64,000 bases of DNA from Chrysomallon squamiferum (lineage: Eukaryota > Mollusca > Gastropoda > Neomphalida > Peltospiridae): NCBI GenBank assembly GCA_012295275.1, contig CM022676.1, forward strand, positions 17,688,386 to 17,752,385. Direction: 5' to 3'. The first letter of the stretch is position 1. Every line of letters starts with the position of its first letter. The notes beneath the pieces were generated by a model that saw nothing but the letters and a program-made list of their open reading frames with translations, did no database searches and had not been told where the DNA came from. The position numbers and the translations under genes are program-made. This document shows, in pieces, positions 27,158 to 40,242 of this stretch.

Positions 27158-28334
27158 ACTACAAATATATGTAAATAAGTAAATTTCTCTTTAACCATCC
27201 ATAATACTCTTTTCACGGAAAATACTCGATGACGAATTCTTAAAGTTAGTTTGTAAATTTGAGAATTAAGATATTTAGTACAATCGAGTTTTGTGTGTAA
27301 AAAAGTTTTAAAATGTGTCAGCCTGGGCTGGCTTCTCTCGCTCTTTTCACTGACGTCTGCGGGAATCTAACATATGACGTCAGCAAGGAAACTCGCGTCT
27401 GAGGAACAACAAACGATAAACGGGTTTTTGCACGGCCCAGCAGTTACTACTGATGAACAGGGAGGTCACTAAAGAGGACCTTTAATCTTTGACCTTGCTG
27501 TCAAAACTGCGATAAGCGTCTGTCAGCGGTTTATGATGAAATACTTTTCTCACTTTTGATATTGTCGTCATGCTGTGTAATGTGTGTCATTAACAGCGTA
27601 TATCTTATATATATATATATATAAACATTTTTGGTATTATGACAAAATAAGTTTCTAAATTAATGAACTTAAGCTGTTAATCGATTAAATATCTAGTTCA
27701 TAAGTGCAGTATTAAATATCTAGTTCATAAGGCAACAACAGTAACAGCAACAACAGCAGCAGCAGCAACAATAATATAATTTAATACTAATTCGATATCC
27801 AGTATTAAATTAAACAAGATGTATTTCTCATGACGAAGTATTTTATCTGTGTCAATCACGCGGTCCTGCTGTAGCATGCTATCAGCTGACTGTTGTCATT
27901 CTGCCAGAAGAGTTAAATGTTTTTATCAGTGTGAGGAGCGGACCTGAGTTAAATAATAGATGCGGTTCGCTAGTGTTTTGTAAATATGTATGTACCTGTG
28001 TTTATTATTTTTTCTAAAGTAATGTCATGATATATAATAGATAAAAATCACATAGTGGTTTGACCCGAACTGAACAAACATCATTTTCCAAAGTATGTTT
28101 CTATTTTATCTTTCGAAATTAAAAGATTTTTGAAAAGATACTTGTCTGGTGGACTAACAGTGATTTACCAATTAAACATGGCTGACAAATCAAAGAAGAG
28201 AATCCCAAACGACCACCAGAATTTCATAGACAGTAATTATAAACATTAGGGCATGATGTTAGTGATTTTTTTTTAATTTTTTTTTTTTATCATACTGTTA
28301 TTGTTATTTTTATAATAATGATTACTGTTCTTGC

Positions 28335-28337
<3 letters not shown>

Positions 28338-28396
<59 letters not shown>

Positions 28397-28405
28397 TAGA
28401 TGTTG

Positions 28406-28440
<35 letters not shown>

Positions 28441-28480
28441 GTTTTTGTTGTTGTTGTTATTATTATTATTATTACCGAAT
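28338..28480. repeat. (ATT)n/(GTT)n trinucleotide tracts
   Basis: Two ATT runs separated by CTAGATGTTGTTG, then GTT and ATT again. This is the P2 version of the tract at about 25,110-25,262 in P1. Confidence 0.9.
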
Positions 28481-28744
28481 GACGCTTTGTATAAAATGTT
28501 CTGTTCACAGATATTAAGGATGTTCTTTGATCCCCTCTCTCAATTAATACGTAGAAACCTCAAAACAAAAATAATTGATATCTCAAAAACGTGACTAGAT
28601 ACTAAATTGGATACCTCACAAGAGATCTGTACACACGTGTTTTAAATTCCGGTGTTACTAATCATAGTTCGTATTTTCTTGTCTGTGCACGATCGAGTTG
28701 GTTTCAGTAAGGGACTGATTCACTCTAATCACAGAGGAGGGGAA

Positions 28745-28760
28745 CAGGGCCGGTACTGAG
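28745..28760 (+). repeat. CAGGGCCGGTACTGAG motif, copy 4
   Basis: Exact copy in P2, homologous to copy 2. Confidence 0.7.
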
Positions 28761-29021
28761 GCTTCAGTGTTTTAAGATGAGGAACACAATTATATGGTTT
28801 TGATTCTTTTTCTTTTATTTATTTATTTATTACATTTTTATTTGTTCAGTTTGATTTCCGTTTTCTAACTCTTACAAGCAGAGAGATGTGAAGTTTGCAG
28901 TGCTAAAATTAAATGTTATAACTTCATTTTTCTAAAACAGATTACAATACAAATCACTTTCTCCCATACATAGACACACACAAATGCATTTTAACGTAAA
29001 AAGAACTGTAACAAGACCTTC

Positions 29022-29074
<53 letters not shown>

Positions 29075-29746
29075 GTTTGTATATATATACAATCATAAAT
29101 AAATAAATAATGAATACAGAAGTAAGACCAAGATAATTAACAGGTTAAAACAAAGAAGACAAAAGAAAAACCCGAGATAGGAAAAACGTGACTACGTATT
29201 AAATTTAATATCTCAATGAAAATCTTAGACGCGAGTTTTAAATGCAGGTGTTACAGATCAGGTTTTGTCTTCTGTTTAGTCTGCACGTTGAAGTCAGCTT
29301 AAACAAGGGACTGATTCACAATAATCTAAGGTGGTGACAGGGCCTATATAATTTATTTAATGTGTTTATTTGAATAATATTAAATTTTTTCTGTGTTTTT
29401 TTATTTATTTGTTTATTTTTTATTTATTTATTTATTTATTTAAATACAACAAAAAATATTTGATGTTTAGCTTTTCGCTCCACATTCGTTGAGAGAGACA
29501 GAGAGAGAGATATTTGCTGCATGAACTAAGTTCCTGTTTTTTCTTGTTTAGAAAAGTAGAATGAACAATGAATGACTGACTAATACTACTTACTTTGTTT
29601 TGTAAATGACAAAAGTTCTGTAAAGATTAGAATCTAGCTTACAGACGCACTACATTTTACACACACATTAATAACAACAAGAGTAGTTTTATGTTTTACA
29701 CTGTGTGGATAATAGTTATTTGATGTCGTTAGACAGTGGTTGGGAA

Positions 29747-30061
29747 CAGAGCCGAATTAACAACGTAGCAGATGTAGCAAATGTTCGGGTTCAGGGATAG
29801 GGATCACTTTTTTTTCTATTCTTTTTTTGTTTTTTTTACTCACTCAATGTAGTAAGATGTTCTTGCACCGTGACGTCAGAGATCACAGCAAGCAATCATG
29901 TTTTACAGACTGCACGGGGGAGCGTTCGTTTTCCTAACTGCGCCGAGTACAAAATGCAGAAAGAAAAACGTTTAAATGTGCTGACGTTGATGAGCGTCCA
30001 ATGTGAGTTGTTGAGAAAGGTTGACACTATTTCCATTATAAAAGACTTTGCTCATATATAA
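29747..30061 (+). pseudogene. hAT transposase C-terminal remnant, copy 1
   Basis: Begins with CAGAGCCGAATTAAC, like a hAT terminal repeat, then after about 120 bp an open frame ending KRLNVLTLMSVQCELLRK and VDTISIIKDFAHI-stop. The pattern LNVLTLM-x-VQCELLR followed by I-DFA matches the C-terminal dimerisation end of hAT (ZMYM1-type) transposases. Against copy 2 (55,030-55,350), which ends KSRRRDI, this copy has lost about 22 bp around the stop. No catalytic domain is present. It lies between P2 and block B. Confidence 0.6.
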
Positions 30062-30612
30062 TTTAATATGTGTCTGAATCACACTTGTCTACTGCTGGGA
30101 AGATACTTTTTGTTTCCACAATGCATAGGACTGATTGTTCAAACATTAAGGTGTGTTTACTATTTGATATTTAAAACAATGGTACAATGGAAAGTAGTTT
30201 GACTTTGAACTATTAGGTTTAAAAACATCACGATATGAACGAGTGAACTGGAAGATTATGAAAACCATCGAAGCGACAACTTGTATTATTTATACTGGCA
30301 TGTAGGATGTTTTTATAGTCATGATTTTCAGATAGTCTGGTTCGACAAAACATTCATTCAAGTTATCTATAAGCGATGTAGATTAAAAGAAAACAAAGTA
30401 ATATTAAGATTATGAAAAAAAAAGTTGAATATTTTCTCCAAAAGCTGTCTTTAATTTTACATATGCTGTGTTAATGTATGAAACACGATATGTATTCTCA
30501 TTTTAGTGTGTACACACACACACACACACATATAGATTTATATATATATATATAAAAAAAAAGACAAAACCTAATCTCTAACTCCTGCATATAAAACACG
30601 CGTCTAATATTC

Positions 30613-30644
<32 letters not shown>

Positions 30645-31623
30645 CTACACTCATAATTACTTTCAGATACACGGATACAAACCCACACAAAGACACACTG
30701 TGACGAAGATAGATAATGACGTCTTCGATTATCGCAAAACACGGTTAATTATGAAACTGTGTTTCATTAGATATATTTCTTTTACATATCCAAACTAAAA
30801 CATATTTTATTAAAGCACTAATTTTTATTTTTGTGTAATCTTGAGATTACCTAGTTTTATATATGAGATAGAGGAAAGATAAAATAACGAAAAATATTAA
30901 ATAAATAAATATTAATAATTATAATCAGGAAATAAACTGCATTTAAATTCGATATATGCAGATAATTAAAGTTCTGTTTGACCATCCGTAATACCCTTTA
31001 CTGCAAAAAAAGTCCATGATGAACCTTTAAATACATACTCTTATTTGTTTTATATATATTTTTTTATTATTATAATATTTTAAAATTTCCTACTTACATT
31101 AATTACCGGCTAGAGTACAGCCAGTTTTGACTGATAAACTAACACGGCTTTGAAATGTGTCAACCCGCGTGTCTTAGCTTTTATCTTTGATTTCGTGACA
31201 AGTCACCAGAGAGAATTCCAAACTTTTCCTTGATCTCATAAGTTTCGTGGCATCTGGTAAGATACTTTTCTTCTTCTTCTTCTTCTTTTACCGTCAGTAG
31301 GCAGTGTAGTCTGTGTCATTATCGGTATACTGTTTAACACACACACACAACATACACAGAAGATCACCTTAGAGAATTTCAAACATTAGCCTTGCTTGAA
31401 TTATACATGTTCCTTCTTTTTATATATAAGTGTTATGATTTCGTGAATTGATTTATTTGTTTTTATAAAAAAGTAGGTTTGTTTATCTCTACAGATTTGT
31501 ATCTCTCTCTCTGTTAACGTTTATATGTGTGGATGTGTGCGTATATGTGTGTATATATGTGTGTATGTGTGTGTATGTCTATGTGTGTGTGTGTATATGT
31601 GTATATGTGTGTGTGTGTGTATG

Positions 31624-31658
<35 letters not shown>

Positions 31659-31734
31659 GATATGTTTAAGAAAGAGTGAATACTGCTCTGACTGTGGAAA
31701 ACAGATGTGATGGGTAGATACCTGTCTGTGTATG

Positions 31735-31736
<2 letters not shown>

Positions 31737-31765
<29 letters not shown>

Positions 31766-31855
31766 TATCGGCTCAGACAGGTATACATACATATATACAT
31801 ACATACATACATACATACATACATACATACATACATACATACATACATACATACA

Positions 31856-31887
<32 letters not shown>

Positions 31888-31892
31888 CATAC

Positions 31893-31935
<43 letters not shown>
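31737..31935. repeat. (TA)n, (CATA)n and (GATA)n compound array
   Basis: (TA)n at 31,737-31,761, (ATAC)n at about 31,783-31,884 and (GATA)n at about 31,892-31,935. The last repeat supplied the TA target of the Tc1 element. Confidence 0.95.
31762..31781 (+). repeat. Short Tc1 internal fragment outside the element
   Basis: AGAATATCGGCTCAGACAG matches AGAATGTCGGCTCAGACAG inside the transposase gene (about 32,528-32,546) with one mismatch, yet lies 150 bp left of the element end between microsatellites. Confidence 0.6.
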
Positions 31936-33391
31936 CTCTCCCAAAAAAGAAACGCAAAATTACTGATTTCTTAGATACCTATTGTAAACTGACACATATC
32001 GATGTACAAACTATGAATATAAATGACATTTGGTTATTCAAACGTATAGCTTTTGTTAAAGTCGCCAAAAAGCAGGTAACACAAATTAAAGGCTATGATC
32101 GTGTTTATGAGCCAAAACGTCCCTGCATGCAAACCACGTTACCAGTGCAGGTGCACGTGTGGCACATGAAAGTTGAATACGAGGGTTATAAACATGCAAG
32201 GTTTTCGAAAACTTCTATTCATTATTTTTGTTCTCACCCAACATCAAACAAATGCCACGACTGAGTGAACCGCAACGAAACAACACCATCGGCCGTTTAC
32301 AAGCTGGCGAATCCTTCTCGGCCGTAGCCCGGGTGTTCCATGTATCCCCAAGCACCATCTTGAGATTGTAGTATAGGTTCCACCGACACCAAACAAAACG
32401 TGACCGTCCCATATCAGGTAGACCACGTGCAACCACCAGGGCCCAGGACCGCTACATACGGGTACTTCATCTACGGAAAAGAAATACCATGGCAACCTCT
32501 AATGCTTCAACAATACCAGGTATGTGTAGAATGTCGGCTCAGACAGTGCGCAATTGTTTACGCGAGGCAGGTATTCGAGCCAGACGGCCTGTAAGATGAG
32601 TGGTTTTGACTCAAGAACGTCATCGACTACGAAGTCAATGGTGTCAATCTGTCTGGTTTAGTGACGAGGCTCAATTTCTGCTTCGTTCAGCTGATGGAAG
32701 ATGTCGAGTTTACAGACGTCGTGGTGAACGTTTTGCTGTAAACTGCATACAGGAAGCTGACAGATTTGGCGGTGGTAGTGTGATGGTGTGGGCAGCAATC
32801 TCATACACTGGCAGGACCAACCTGGTTCACATGCAAGGCAACTTAACGGCTCACAGATACCGAGATGAAATTTTCCAGCCATATATCGCTCCAGTTATGA
32901 ATAATGGTAACGCTGTATTCCAGCACGACAATGCGAGACCACATACAGCCAGACTCACAACAGCGTACCTGCACAACTATAACATTCAGGTCCTGCCCTG
33001 GCCCTCTAAATCTCCGGATTTGAACCCTATATAGCATTTATGGGATGAGTGTGATAGACGACTGATGCAGCATCAACCACAGAATCGTGGTGAGTTGGCA
33101 TTATTACTACAGACAGAGTGGGCCACCATTCCACAAGGTGTAACTCGTAATGTCATTACTGCAATGGGAAGAAGATGTCAGGCAGTTCTGGACTCCCACA
33201 GTGGGCACACAAGGAATTGATATTACACTGTTATATCCTAGAATTTTAACCTTTTCAATGTAATACCATCAATACTAATGAATTGCGAAAGTGTGTGTAA
33301 AATGTGAATATTCATCTGCTTTTTGTTGATCCATTACATAGATATTCCCAATGTCAATAAAATCTACTTTTGCGTTTCTTTTTTGTTAGAG
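31936..33391 (+). mobile_element. Tc1-type (DD34E) transposon, complete ends, inactivated
   Basis: 1,456 bp. Left end CTCTCCCAAAAAAGAAACGC; the right end read inversely is CTCTAACAAAAAAGAAACGC, with AAAA following in both: an inverted repeat of about 24 bp with two mismatches. Flanked by TA at 31,934-31,935 and 33,392-33,393, the usual Tc1/mariner target duplication. It contains one transposase gene (32,252-33,220) with stops. Absent from block A; a fragment is present in block D. Confidence 0.92.
32252..33220 (+). pseudogene. Tc1 transposase gene with three in-frame stops
   Basis: One frame throughout. N-terminal helix-turn-helix part (MPRLSEPQRNNTIGRLQAGE), an arginine-rich linker, then the DDE domain: first Asp in WFSDEAQF, second in QHDNARPH, then SPDLNPI followed by a stop where the catalytic Glu before HLWDE is expected; 34 residues separate the second Asp from that position. 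Stops are TAG at 32,369, TGA at 32,597 and TAG at 33,032; the frame ends at TGA 33,218. It also lacks nine codons before the first Asp, between QWCQ and SVWFSDE, that the fragment at 57,514-57,810 still has. It cannot make a working enzyme as it stands. Confidence 0.92.
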
Positions 33392-34257
33392 TATATATAT
33401 ATATATACACACACACACACATACATATATATATATAAACAGAGACAAAACGGATACCTAATTACGTTTAAATTGCAGTGAAAAATTATGTGTAGTTATT
33501 GACAATGCTAATTACTATATCAATTATTTGTCTTTCGTTCTGGAATTTACATTCAGTATCCGAAGTAGACAGCATCCGGATTAGTCACGCCAGGGTTTGT
33601 AATTTGATAGGAAATGCCCCCCACCCAGTGGAATAGCACAGTGCATAGCATCCCTGTTACTCCTATCTTCTGGCACACCACTGGCATAGACAGTTAAATC
33701 TCAGTCAGAAGGGAAATGTTTATATACAAACAGTTTCTGACTACTACAGCAGGTTTTATCAGTACTTTAATTAATTACTGTTTATGAAGGAAGTTGGTCA
33801 ATAAATAATCTCAAATCAGACTTTCGCTCTTTTTATTTTTCAGTTGTGTATCACAAGTATGGGACTAGAGGTGTTTGTAGCTGCAGCTAAAAATAAAGTC
33901 AGAAAAACCTGACATTTTAAGGTTGCGGAGTGATAAAATATTTTTGCTGCAATTTAACAGACATACTGTACTTGAAACTGTTGTTAAACAGAAACATAAA
34001 TAATTTTGGGCAAAAAACCCCAACAGTTTGACCCATTTCTAATGTGGAAATATTTGTTGTTCATATCAAAACCACAAATAGAAGGAATGTTTATAGTGAG
34101 ATGCAGTTACAGACACAATCACTACTGCTATATGTGTGGTATATTAGGAGGGGTTTGTGATTTACAGGGTTTGTGATTTACAGGGTTTGTGATTTCCTGC
34201 TACACTAGTTTTTACACAAATCTCGGTTAGTCCAAGGTTCTTTTTTGCCGAGTGCAC

Positions 34258-34337
<80 letters not shown>
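34258..34337. repeat. (GT)n microsatellite
   Basis: About 40 GT units. Blocks A and D have only a few GT units at the homologous place (about 13,590 and 58,375). Confidence 0.96.
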
Positions 34338-34341
<4 letters not shown>

Positions 34342-34654
34342 ATGAAATAATTTAAAACAGATTATTTGTTTATTTTTTAAAGTTAACTTATTATCAGTGT
34401 TAGTGAAATCAAGGGCAAGCTAATATACATGTGTGTACGTATATATGTATGCATGTTTTTTTGGTTGCATACATACACACACATATAATATTTCTCACTC
34501 TGAACAGAATAGAAACAAATAAATACATAAATAACAAAAAAAAAAATAATAATATCTGACACATTTATTTCTATATCTTTGTAATTCACCTGTTTACAAA
34601 TATAAACACAAATTAAATACAAAAAAATAATTCATAATAAAAAAAAAATACAAA

Positions 34655-34660
34655 TTTATT
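34655..34660 (-). terminator. Candidate poly(A) signal of the block B BTB gene
   Basis: AATAAA on the minus strand, about 510 nt after the stop codon, homologous to 13,974 and 58,723. Confidence 0.35.
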
Positions 34661-35002
34661 TATCTGTTTTTTTTTATTTATATCTCATCTATAAATAAAT
34701 AAACAAAGAGTTGCTAGTCTTAGTAAAAGAAAATGGATAAATAAATGAAATAACAGTTCTTATTTTCATGTCTAACAACTAGGAAATACATACATAATGT
34801 ATCTACATATTATATTTCATATACAAAAAAAAAATAAAAAAAAAAAAATAAACCAAAAAAAATGAAAAATGCATAAATAAATAAGTAAATAAATAAATAA
34901 TAACAGTAACATAATAAATAAGAAATGAGATGTTTATATACATGATGCACGTGTTTGACAGAAATCAGTTCATTAGAAATCAAAAAATTCAAATCAAGTG
35001 TA

Positions 35003-35029
35003 TGACGTCATCACTGCTGTCTGACGTCA
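35003..35029. promoter_or_regulatory. Pair of TGACGTCA palindromes, block B
   Basis: Same two octamers and spacing as at 14,221-14,247. Confidence 0.4.
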
Positions 35030-35167
35030 TCAGAAATACAAAACGTAAACAAACATAAATAAATAAATAAATCAAAATAAATAAATAAATAAATAAAAAA
35101 ATAAATAAAAATAAAATACTACGTCAGTGATGATTAAATTTGACAGTTTTGAACGATGTTGTTTTTT

Positions 35168-36681
35168 TTACACTAAAAATAACAAAGCAGGTATTTGTCC
35201 GCCTGTCACACGTGTACGAAGTTGTCTGTCACTGTGTTTAGATTTGTGTGACTTACAAAATCTACAAACAAAAGAGTCTACAACAATTTCTGATTTACCA
35301 TCAACTCCCCACAATGAGTCTCCTCCCTTAACATTAACAAACAAGCTGTACTCAGTGTCTTTAGTAATCTTCACTGGACGACTGAACACGACGTCATACA
35401 CGTCAGACACGACGTGTTTATATCTCTGTGTCAGTGTAGACCCGTCCAGTATTTCGTCTGTTCTTGTGTCAGTGACGAAGGCGCTGACGTCGTAGTTTCG
35501 TGGTTCAAGTTGACCGTACAACTGAAATCCGCGAAGTAAAGCGTTTTTGTTGACAGAGAAAGTAATGGCGTCGTCTTCTTCACCAGAACATAGCCAGTAA
35601 CCAAACCTACCAAATCTGTTTATTGTAATATGTGTTTTCATCATTGCAGTTCTCTTGTTTGAGTTAAAAGGTGAAACATCTTCATCACTGCTCACCCAGT
35701 GTCTCAAAATCTTGTTTTCTTCTGTCTCAGTGAGTATGTGAGTGGGTGTCACGTGTTCTACAAAATACGTCTGATCGAGTAATGGATAACGCACGTGCTT
35801 CACGACCTCTCCCAGTGCTTCGCGCATGTTTTTTTCACTCGTCTGTCTTCCTTGCTTCCTGCACGCGCTGTCAGCCCACTTCACAGCGGCTTCAAAAACA
35901 TTTTTCTCTTCTGCTGCCAGTTCGTCTGATCGTACGATCTCAACCAGACATTCGTGACAAAGATCGGTGACTTCATCCGACTTCAGAACTTCGTCGCCAT
36001 TTTCCAAAATGTAGTCCAGACTTTTTCTCCTTAGATGATGTTCATCAAACAGGTGAGCTTGTTCCAGCACGACGCACGCATTCTGTGACGACAACGACGA
36101 CTCCAAATAATGTGTGCATTCATCTTCCAGTGTCGTGACTATGTACTTCTTCGATAGATACAGCAGACCGGTGACGTTGTCGCCTGTTAGGACGACGTCA
36201 TCCGTATAAAGATATCTGTATAAAAGAAGTAGAGTAAGACTTTAAAACGTGAGATAATTATGTGAGATTAATTAATTAGAAAATAATTAGATTACTAACA
36301 AAAACTGTATTGTTATCAACGTTTCTGTCTGTCTGTATGTCTCACTTCCTCACTGTGTTCGTAGGTGTGTTTCCATGTTTGTTTGTGTGTGTGTGTGTGT
36401 GTGTGTCTGTGTGTTTTAACATACTTTAAAAACTCTGAAAAGATGTCTGCCTTCACATCAGGTATCACAATATCTGATTTTTCGCGAAGTTCTCCAGTCA
36501 ACATCTGACTGAAAACTTCGCTTCGAATGATCAGAATTAAACGATGCGCATCGACAGCAGTTTTATGTTCCCCGACTAAAAATCTGACGTCCGTGTGTGT
36601 TCTTGTACGAAAAACGTGTTCAAGGCATTCTACCAGATTCTTCCCTGTCTGCCAACCTGAGATTACACTTGAGGTGGCCAT
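35168..36681 (-). CDS. BTB-BACK-PHR protein (BTBD3/BTBD6-like), block B, 434 aa
   Basis: Coding exons 36,681-36,425 and 36,215-35,168, the same lengths (257 and 1,048 nt) and phase as the block A gene; intron 209 nt, donor AA/GTATGT, acceptor TTTTATACAG. The start-codon exon begins at TTTCTAG/TGAGAAC-ATG, the best acceptor of the three copies. BTB, BACK and PHR are all present and open. Differences from A are scattered in the BTB (SVISGWQTGKNLVECLEHVF, GELREKSDIVIPDVKADIF) and cluster in PHR loops (FGRFGYWLCSGEEDD, KGGDSLWGVDGKS, RTRVTGGQIP). Predicted Cullin-3 adaptor by family; target unknown. A pair of CRE-like palindromes and a Tc1 element lie on its 3' side. Confidence 0.9.
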
Positions 36682-36701
36682 GTTCTCACTAGAAACAGAA
36701 G

Positions 36702-36702
<1 letters not shown>

Positions 36703-36766
<64 letters not shown>

Positions 36767-36767
36767 C
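36703..36767. repeat. (AAT)n tract at the leader-intron acceptor, block B
   Basis: About 21 units, the shortest of the three homologous tracts. Confidence 0.93.
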
Positions 36768-36937
36768 ATAATCATACTAAATATAATTTACAAATATTTC
36801 CGTGTACATATGACCTGTACATGGACATATTCCAAAACCGAAAGAAACACTTTTTATATAAAAAAATTAATCAAAATCATTTCTACAAAATACTTTCTGT
36901 TTAACGCCTCTGCTACTGAACACTGAGATCAGAGATC

Positions 36938-36978
<41 letters not shown>

Positions 36979-37348
36979 AAGATAAGGAAAGAAAGAAAAA
37001 CATCGGATAGATAAAGGATAAAAAAGAAATATCTTGTGGTTATGGTAATGATTACTATCCTGATGACGAAGACACAAAGAATTATTTTTATTATCAGTAT
37101 TATTATAAACAGAGGTGTGGGGTCAGTCAGGTAAGAAATATTTCACTGTGGGAGAAACGATTTTCATATCGCAATGTACTTGTGGTCATTTATAACAATT
37201 TACCTCTCGAAAAGTCAGCAAAATTATCCGTCAGTGACAGATCTAAAAAGAAACACTAAAGAACAAGAAATATTAATAAAGAAAAAACAAATAATAAAGA
37301 AACAAACCAGGATGCGATATTTTTGAAATAGAAAACAATTTAAAATAC

Positions 37349-37439
37349 CTTCTAATTTAAACGTGCTGATGGAGAATTTATTTAAGCGACTATTTTCGGT
37401 CTGTCGACTCAACTGCTGTAGATCACCGCTATCACCGAT
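37349..37439 (-). other. Candidate 5' leader exon, block B (91 nt)
   Basis: Homologue of 16,396-16,483, bounded by TTATTCTTAG and TTAGAAG/GTATTTT. Confidence 0.4.
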
Positions 37440-37765
37440 CTAAGAATAAATGAATACAAATTAAAATAAAATAAAACGAAATGAAATAAAGTAAGCAATA
37501 AATAGCAAAATATATCAATAAGAAATAATGGCTCTACTAGGGTAGTAACAGAAATAGTAGTACTAGTATTAAAGATATTACTACTACTACTACTACTAGT
37601 AATAAATTAAGAACACTGGAATAGTTAAAACATTATAAAATAAAAATATCATAGACTTTCAATATGGCGGACTTGTTTTATTTTTGCTTTGTGTACTTTT
37701 GGTTCTCAAAATCCTCCACTGATAAACACGCGAGTGACGTCAGATATTTTACACGTCATCAAGTG

Positions 37766-37982
37766 CAGTGGCGTGCAGAGGTGAGGGCCGAAGTGGCTCT
37801 GGCACCGGGCATCCAGATTTATATTTAAATCGAATAAAGTGTTTATGTTTTATCTGTGTTTACGTATTCAAAATATCTTCCTTTCTCATACTATTCCTCA
37901 GTGCTAGGCCTTGTACTTGAATCTTTGGGAATTACAATCAAGGAGTTGGCCCCGGGCTTCACCAGACCTCCACACGACACTG
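37766..37982. mobile_element. Non-autonomous hAT-type element, block B copy
   Basis: 217 bp. Ends CAGTGGCGTGCAGAGGT and, inversely, CAGTGTCGTGTGGAGGT; ATCAAGTG duplicated at 37,758-37,765 and 37,983-37,990. Relative to A and D it has an extra AATTACAATCAAGGAGTT in the right part and a deletion in the middle. Confidence 0.85.
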
Positions 37983-38147
37983 ATCAAGTGTCACGTTGTT
38001 AGGTTTCAATGTCAGAATAAAATAAAGAAATCGTGCTACGAGATATATGTATACTCATCTTACAGAAATCTTCTTTAAAACTGATTACAACAATTGAATA
38101 GATTAAGTACTACTAGATTGCATTGTTTATAGGTAAGTTATGAAATC

Positions 38148-38149
38148 TG

Positions 38150-38222
<73 letters not shown>
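38148..38222. repeat. (AAT)n microsatellite
   Basis: About 25 units. The homologous tracts in A (17,308) and D (62,092) are about half as long. Confidence 0.95.
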
Positions 38223-38875
38223 TAAACAAGAGCAAAAACAACAATAAGAAGAAGAAATAAATTTTACAGTGCACTAAATATACGTGTACCTATTTTATTT
38301 CTCTGACGATGCTTGCATGACCAGTATATCAAGTTAAGCTAAAACGTGACGTTTGTTTGTAATGTAGCTAAGATAAAAATAGGGTGCCACAGCTTTATCA
38401 GAATCAAAAAGGTATACTCGGGTGTTATTTACAACGATCTGACAAATTCATTGTTAAAAAAATGTCTGCCCATAAGTGTAGAAATAAACCCGTGAAAATT
38501 TGAAATTATTTCCATTTGTCATTATTTCAAGGAAGAAGATATAGACAACCCAATTATTTCCAATAAACAGAACAAACTAACAAACTCGTAAAGAGAAAAC
38601 AATACTATTATATAAGATAATATTATCACATCTTCTATTGGCACGTACCATATCTTTGAAAAGCCTCACACTGTAATACTGTTTATTATATGTATATCAA
38701 TAGCAGTATATCAATAATAATAATAGTAATAATAATAATAAATTAAATTAACACAATATAAAATACATTGTAGTTTCAAAACACATATTTACTTGAACAA
38801 ATTTCTGATCGATAATTTCTTAGAAAGAAGTAATTTCTTTTTAACTCTACTATTGATTACAGAGATCAGGGATCT

Positions 38876-38876
38876 A

Positions 38877-38927
<51 letters not shown>

Positions 38928-38930
38928 AAT
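38876..38930. repeat. (AAAT)n microsatellite
   Basis: About 13 tetranucleotide units, next to the degraded block B counterpart of the 81-nt leader exon. A similar run is at 36,938-36,978. Confidence 0.93.
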
Positions 38931-40178
38931 GATATAAAGTAAAACGAAATAACCAGATACAGCATAAACTATAAACGATTAACTGATCTCTTCAGATAGA
39001 GGAAGCAATTATCCGGCGTCCTGAAATACCGAAAGACCAGAAAACCAGAACTTTTCCCCGACGCAATTTTCATACTTTGCGCGCACGGGTTTTGTCCTCA
39101 CCAGACCGTAACTGCTCTTTCAAGCCGCGTGTTGTTCATTCACTCGCCGCATTGTTTACGTGTCGAGTCGCCACAGTTGTGTGTCGTCAATTTTCTTTAT
39201 TTATTATTATTTTTTTAAATTGTAAAATGTTTATGCCTAAATATTTACGAATTGAAATCCCTTGGCACGAGAAAACCGGAAGATCCAGAAATTCGGAACG
39301 CCTCAGGACCCAAGGAGTCCCGATAATTGATCCGGTACCTGTATTTAGGTGATACTATTACAACTACTGCTACTGCAACTGCTACTACTCTAATAGAATA
39401 ATAATTATTATTATAATGACGACACCATTATTATTTGTATTTCTTCTTAGTATTTTTTTATCTTATTATTGTTGATGTTGCTGTTGTTACTATTAAATAT
39501 TCTTCGATATTTCTCATAAACTAGTGTGTTATCTTTAAAAAATATATATATATTATAGCTTTGACAAAATAGATTACTAATTCAATATGTCTGGTCTGAT
39601 TTAAGTAAAAGTACTAATAGTACAGCATATATTAAATTACAATAAAATACAAAATACCTTCAAATTTCAAAATGTCCGCCTGCGAACAAAAGTACGTCCT
39701 TGCTTGGTGAGTGTTTTCCTGGAACTGACAACGTCCTGTTTGACAGGTCACTGAAATATCTTCTGTGTATCGCTGTTTACAAAGTCGTCTGCTCATAAAC
39801 ACGTGACTGAAATCAGATCTCACGCCACCTTTAGCGGTAAATACATGCAGATATATTGTAATATACAATGTTTGCCGTGTAAAGTAACGTATGTTTCAAA
39901 CCTGTTAATTATATATATTTGTCATTACTTTTTTTTAGTGTTAAACATTTATTTCTCACACTATATTGATGAAAAACTGATCGCTAAAAAGTGTCTGTTA
40001 GGTAGGTCAGATAAAAATAGTGTGCTAATAGTACTGGGGACAAGAAAGGTTATACCGAGGATCGTGAAAAATGCAATGTAATGGTGAATCAGAAAATATG
40101 GGACACTCTTTTATTTGTACATAGTATGAGTCAAAGCGACCTAAGCACAGATGTGAAAAACATCACGTTCATTATTTC

Positions 40179-40179
<1 letters not shown>

Positions 40180-40239
<60 letters not shown>
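40180..40239. repeat. (GT)n then (AT)n
   Basis: Compound dinucleotide run at the place where block A has (AAT)26. Confidence 0.95.

Positions 40240-40242
<3 letters not shown>

Noticed and set aside
31783-31935. CRISPR-like array
   Set aside because: The repeats are four bases long without spacers: a simple tetranucleotide microsatellite in an animal genome.
32013-32264. 83-aa frame at the left of the Tc1 element
   Set aside because: It lies in the untranslated left part of the transposon and overlaps the start of the transposase gene in another frame.
32658-33037. Minus-strand frames in the Tc1 element (also 57508-57774)
   Set aside because: Antisense shadows of the transposase gene.
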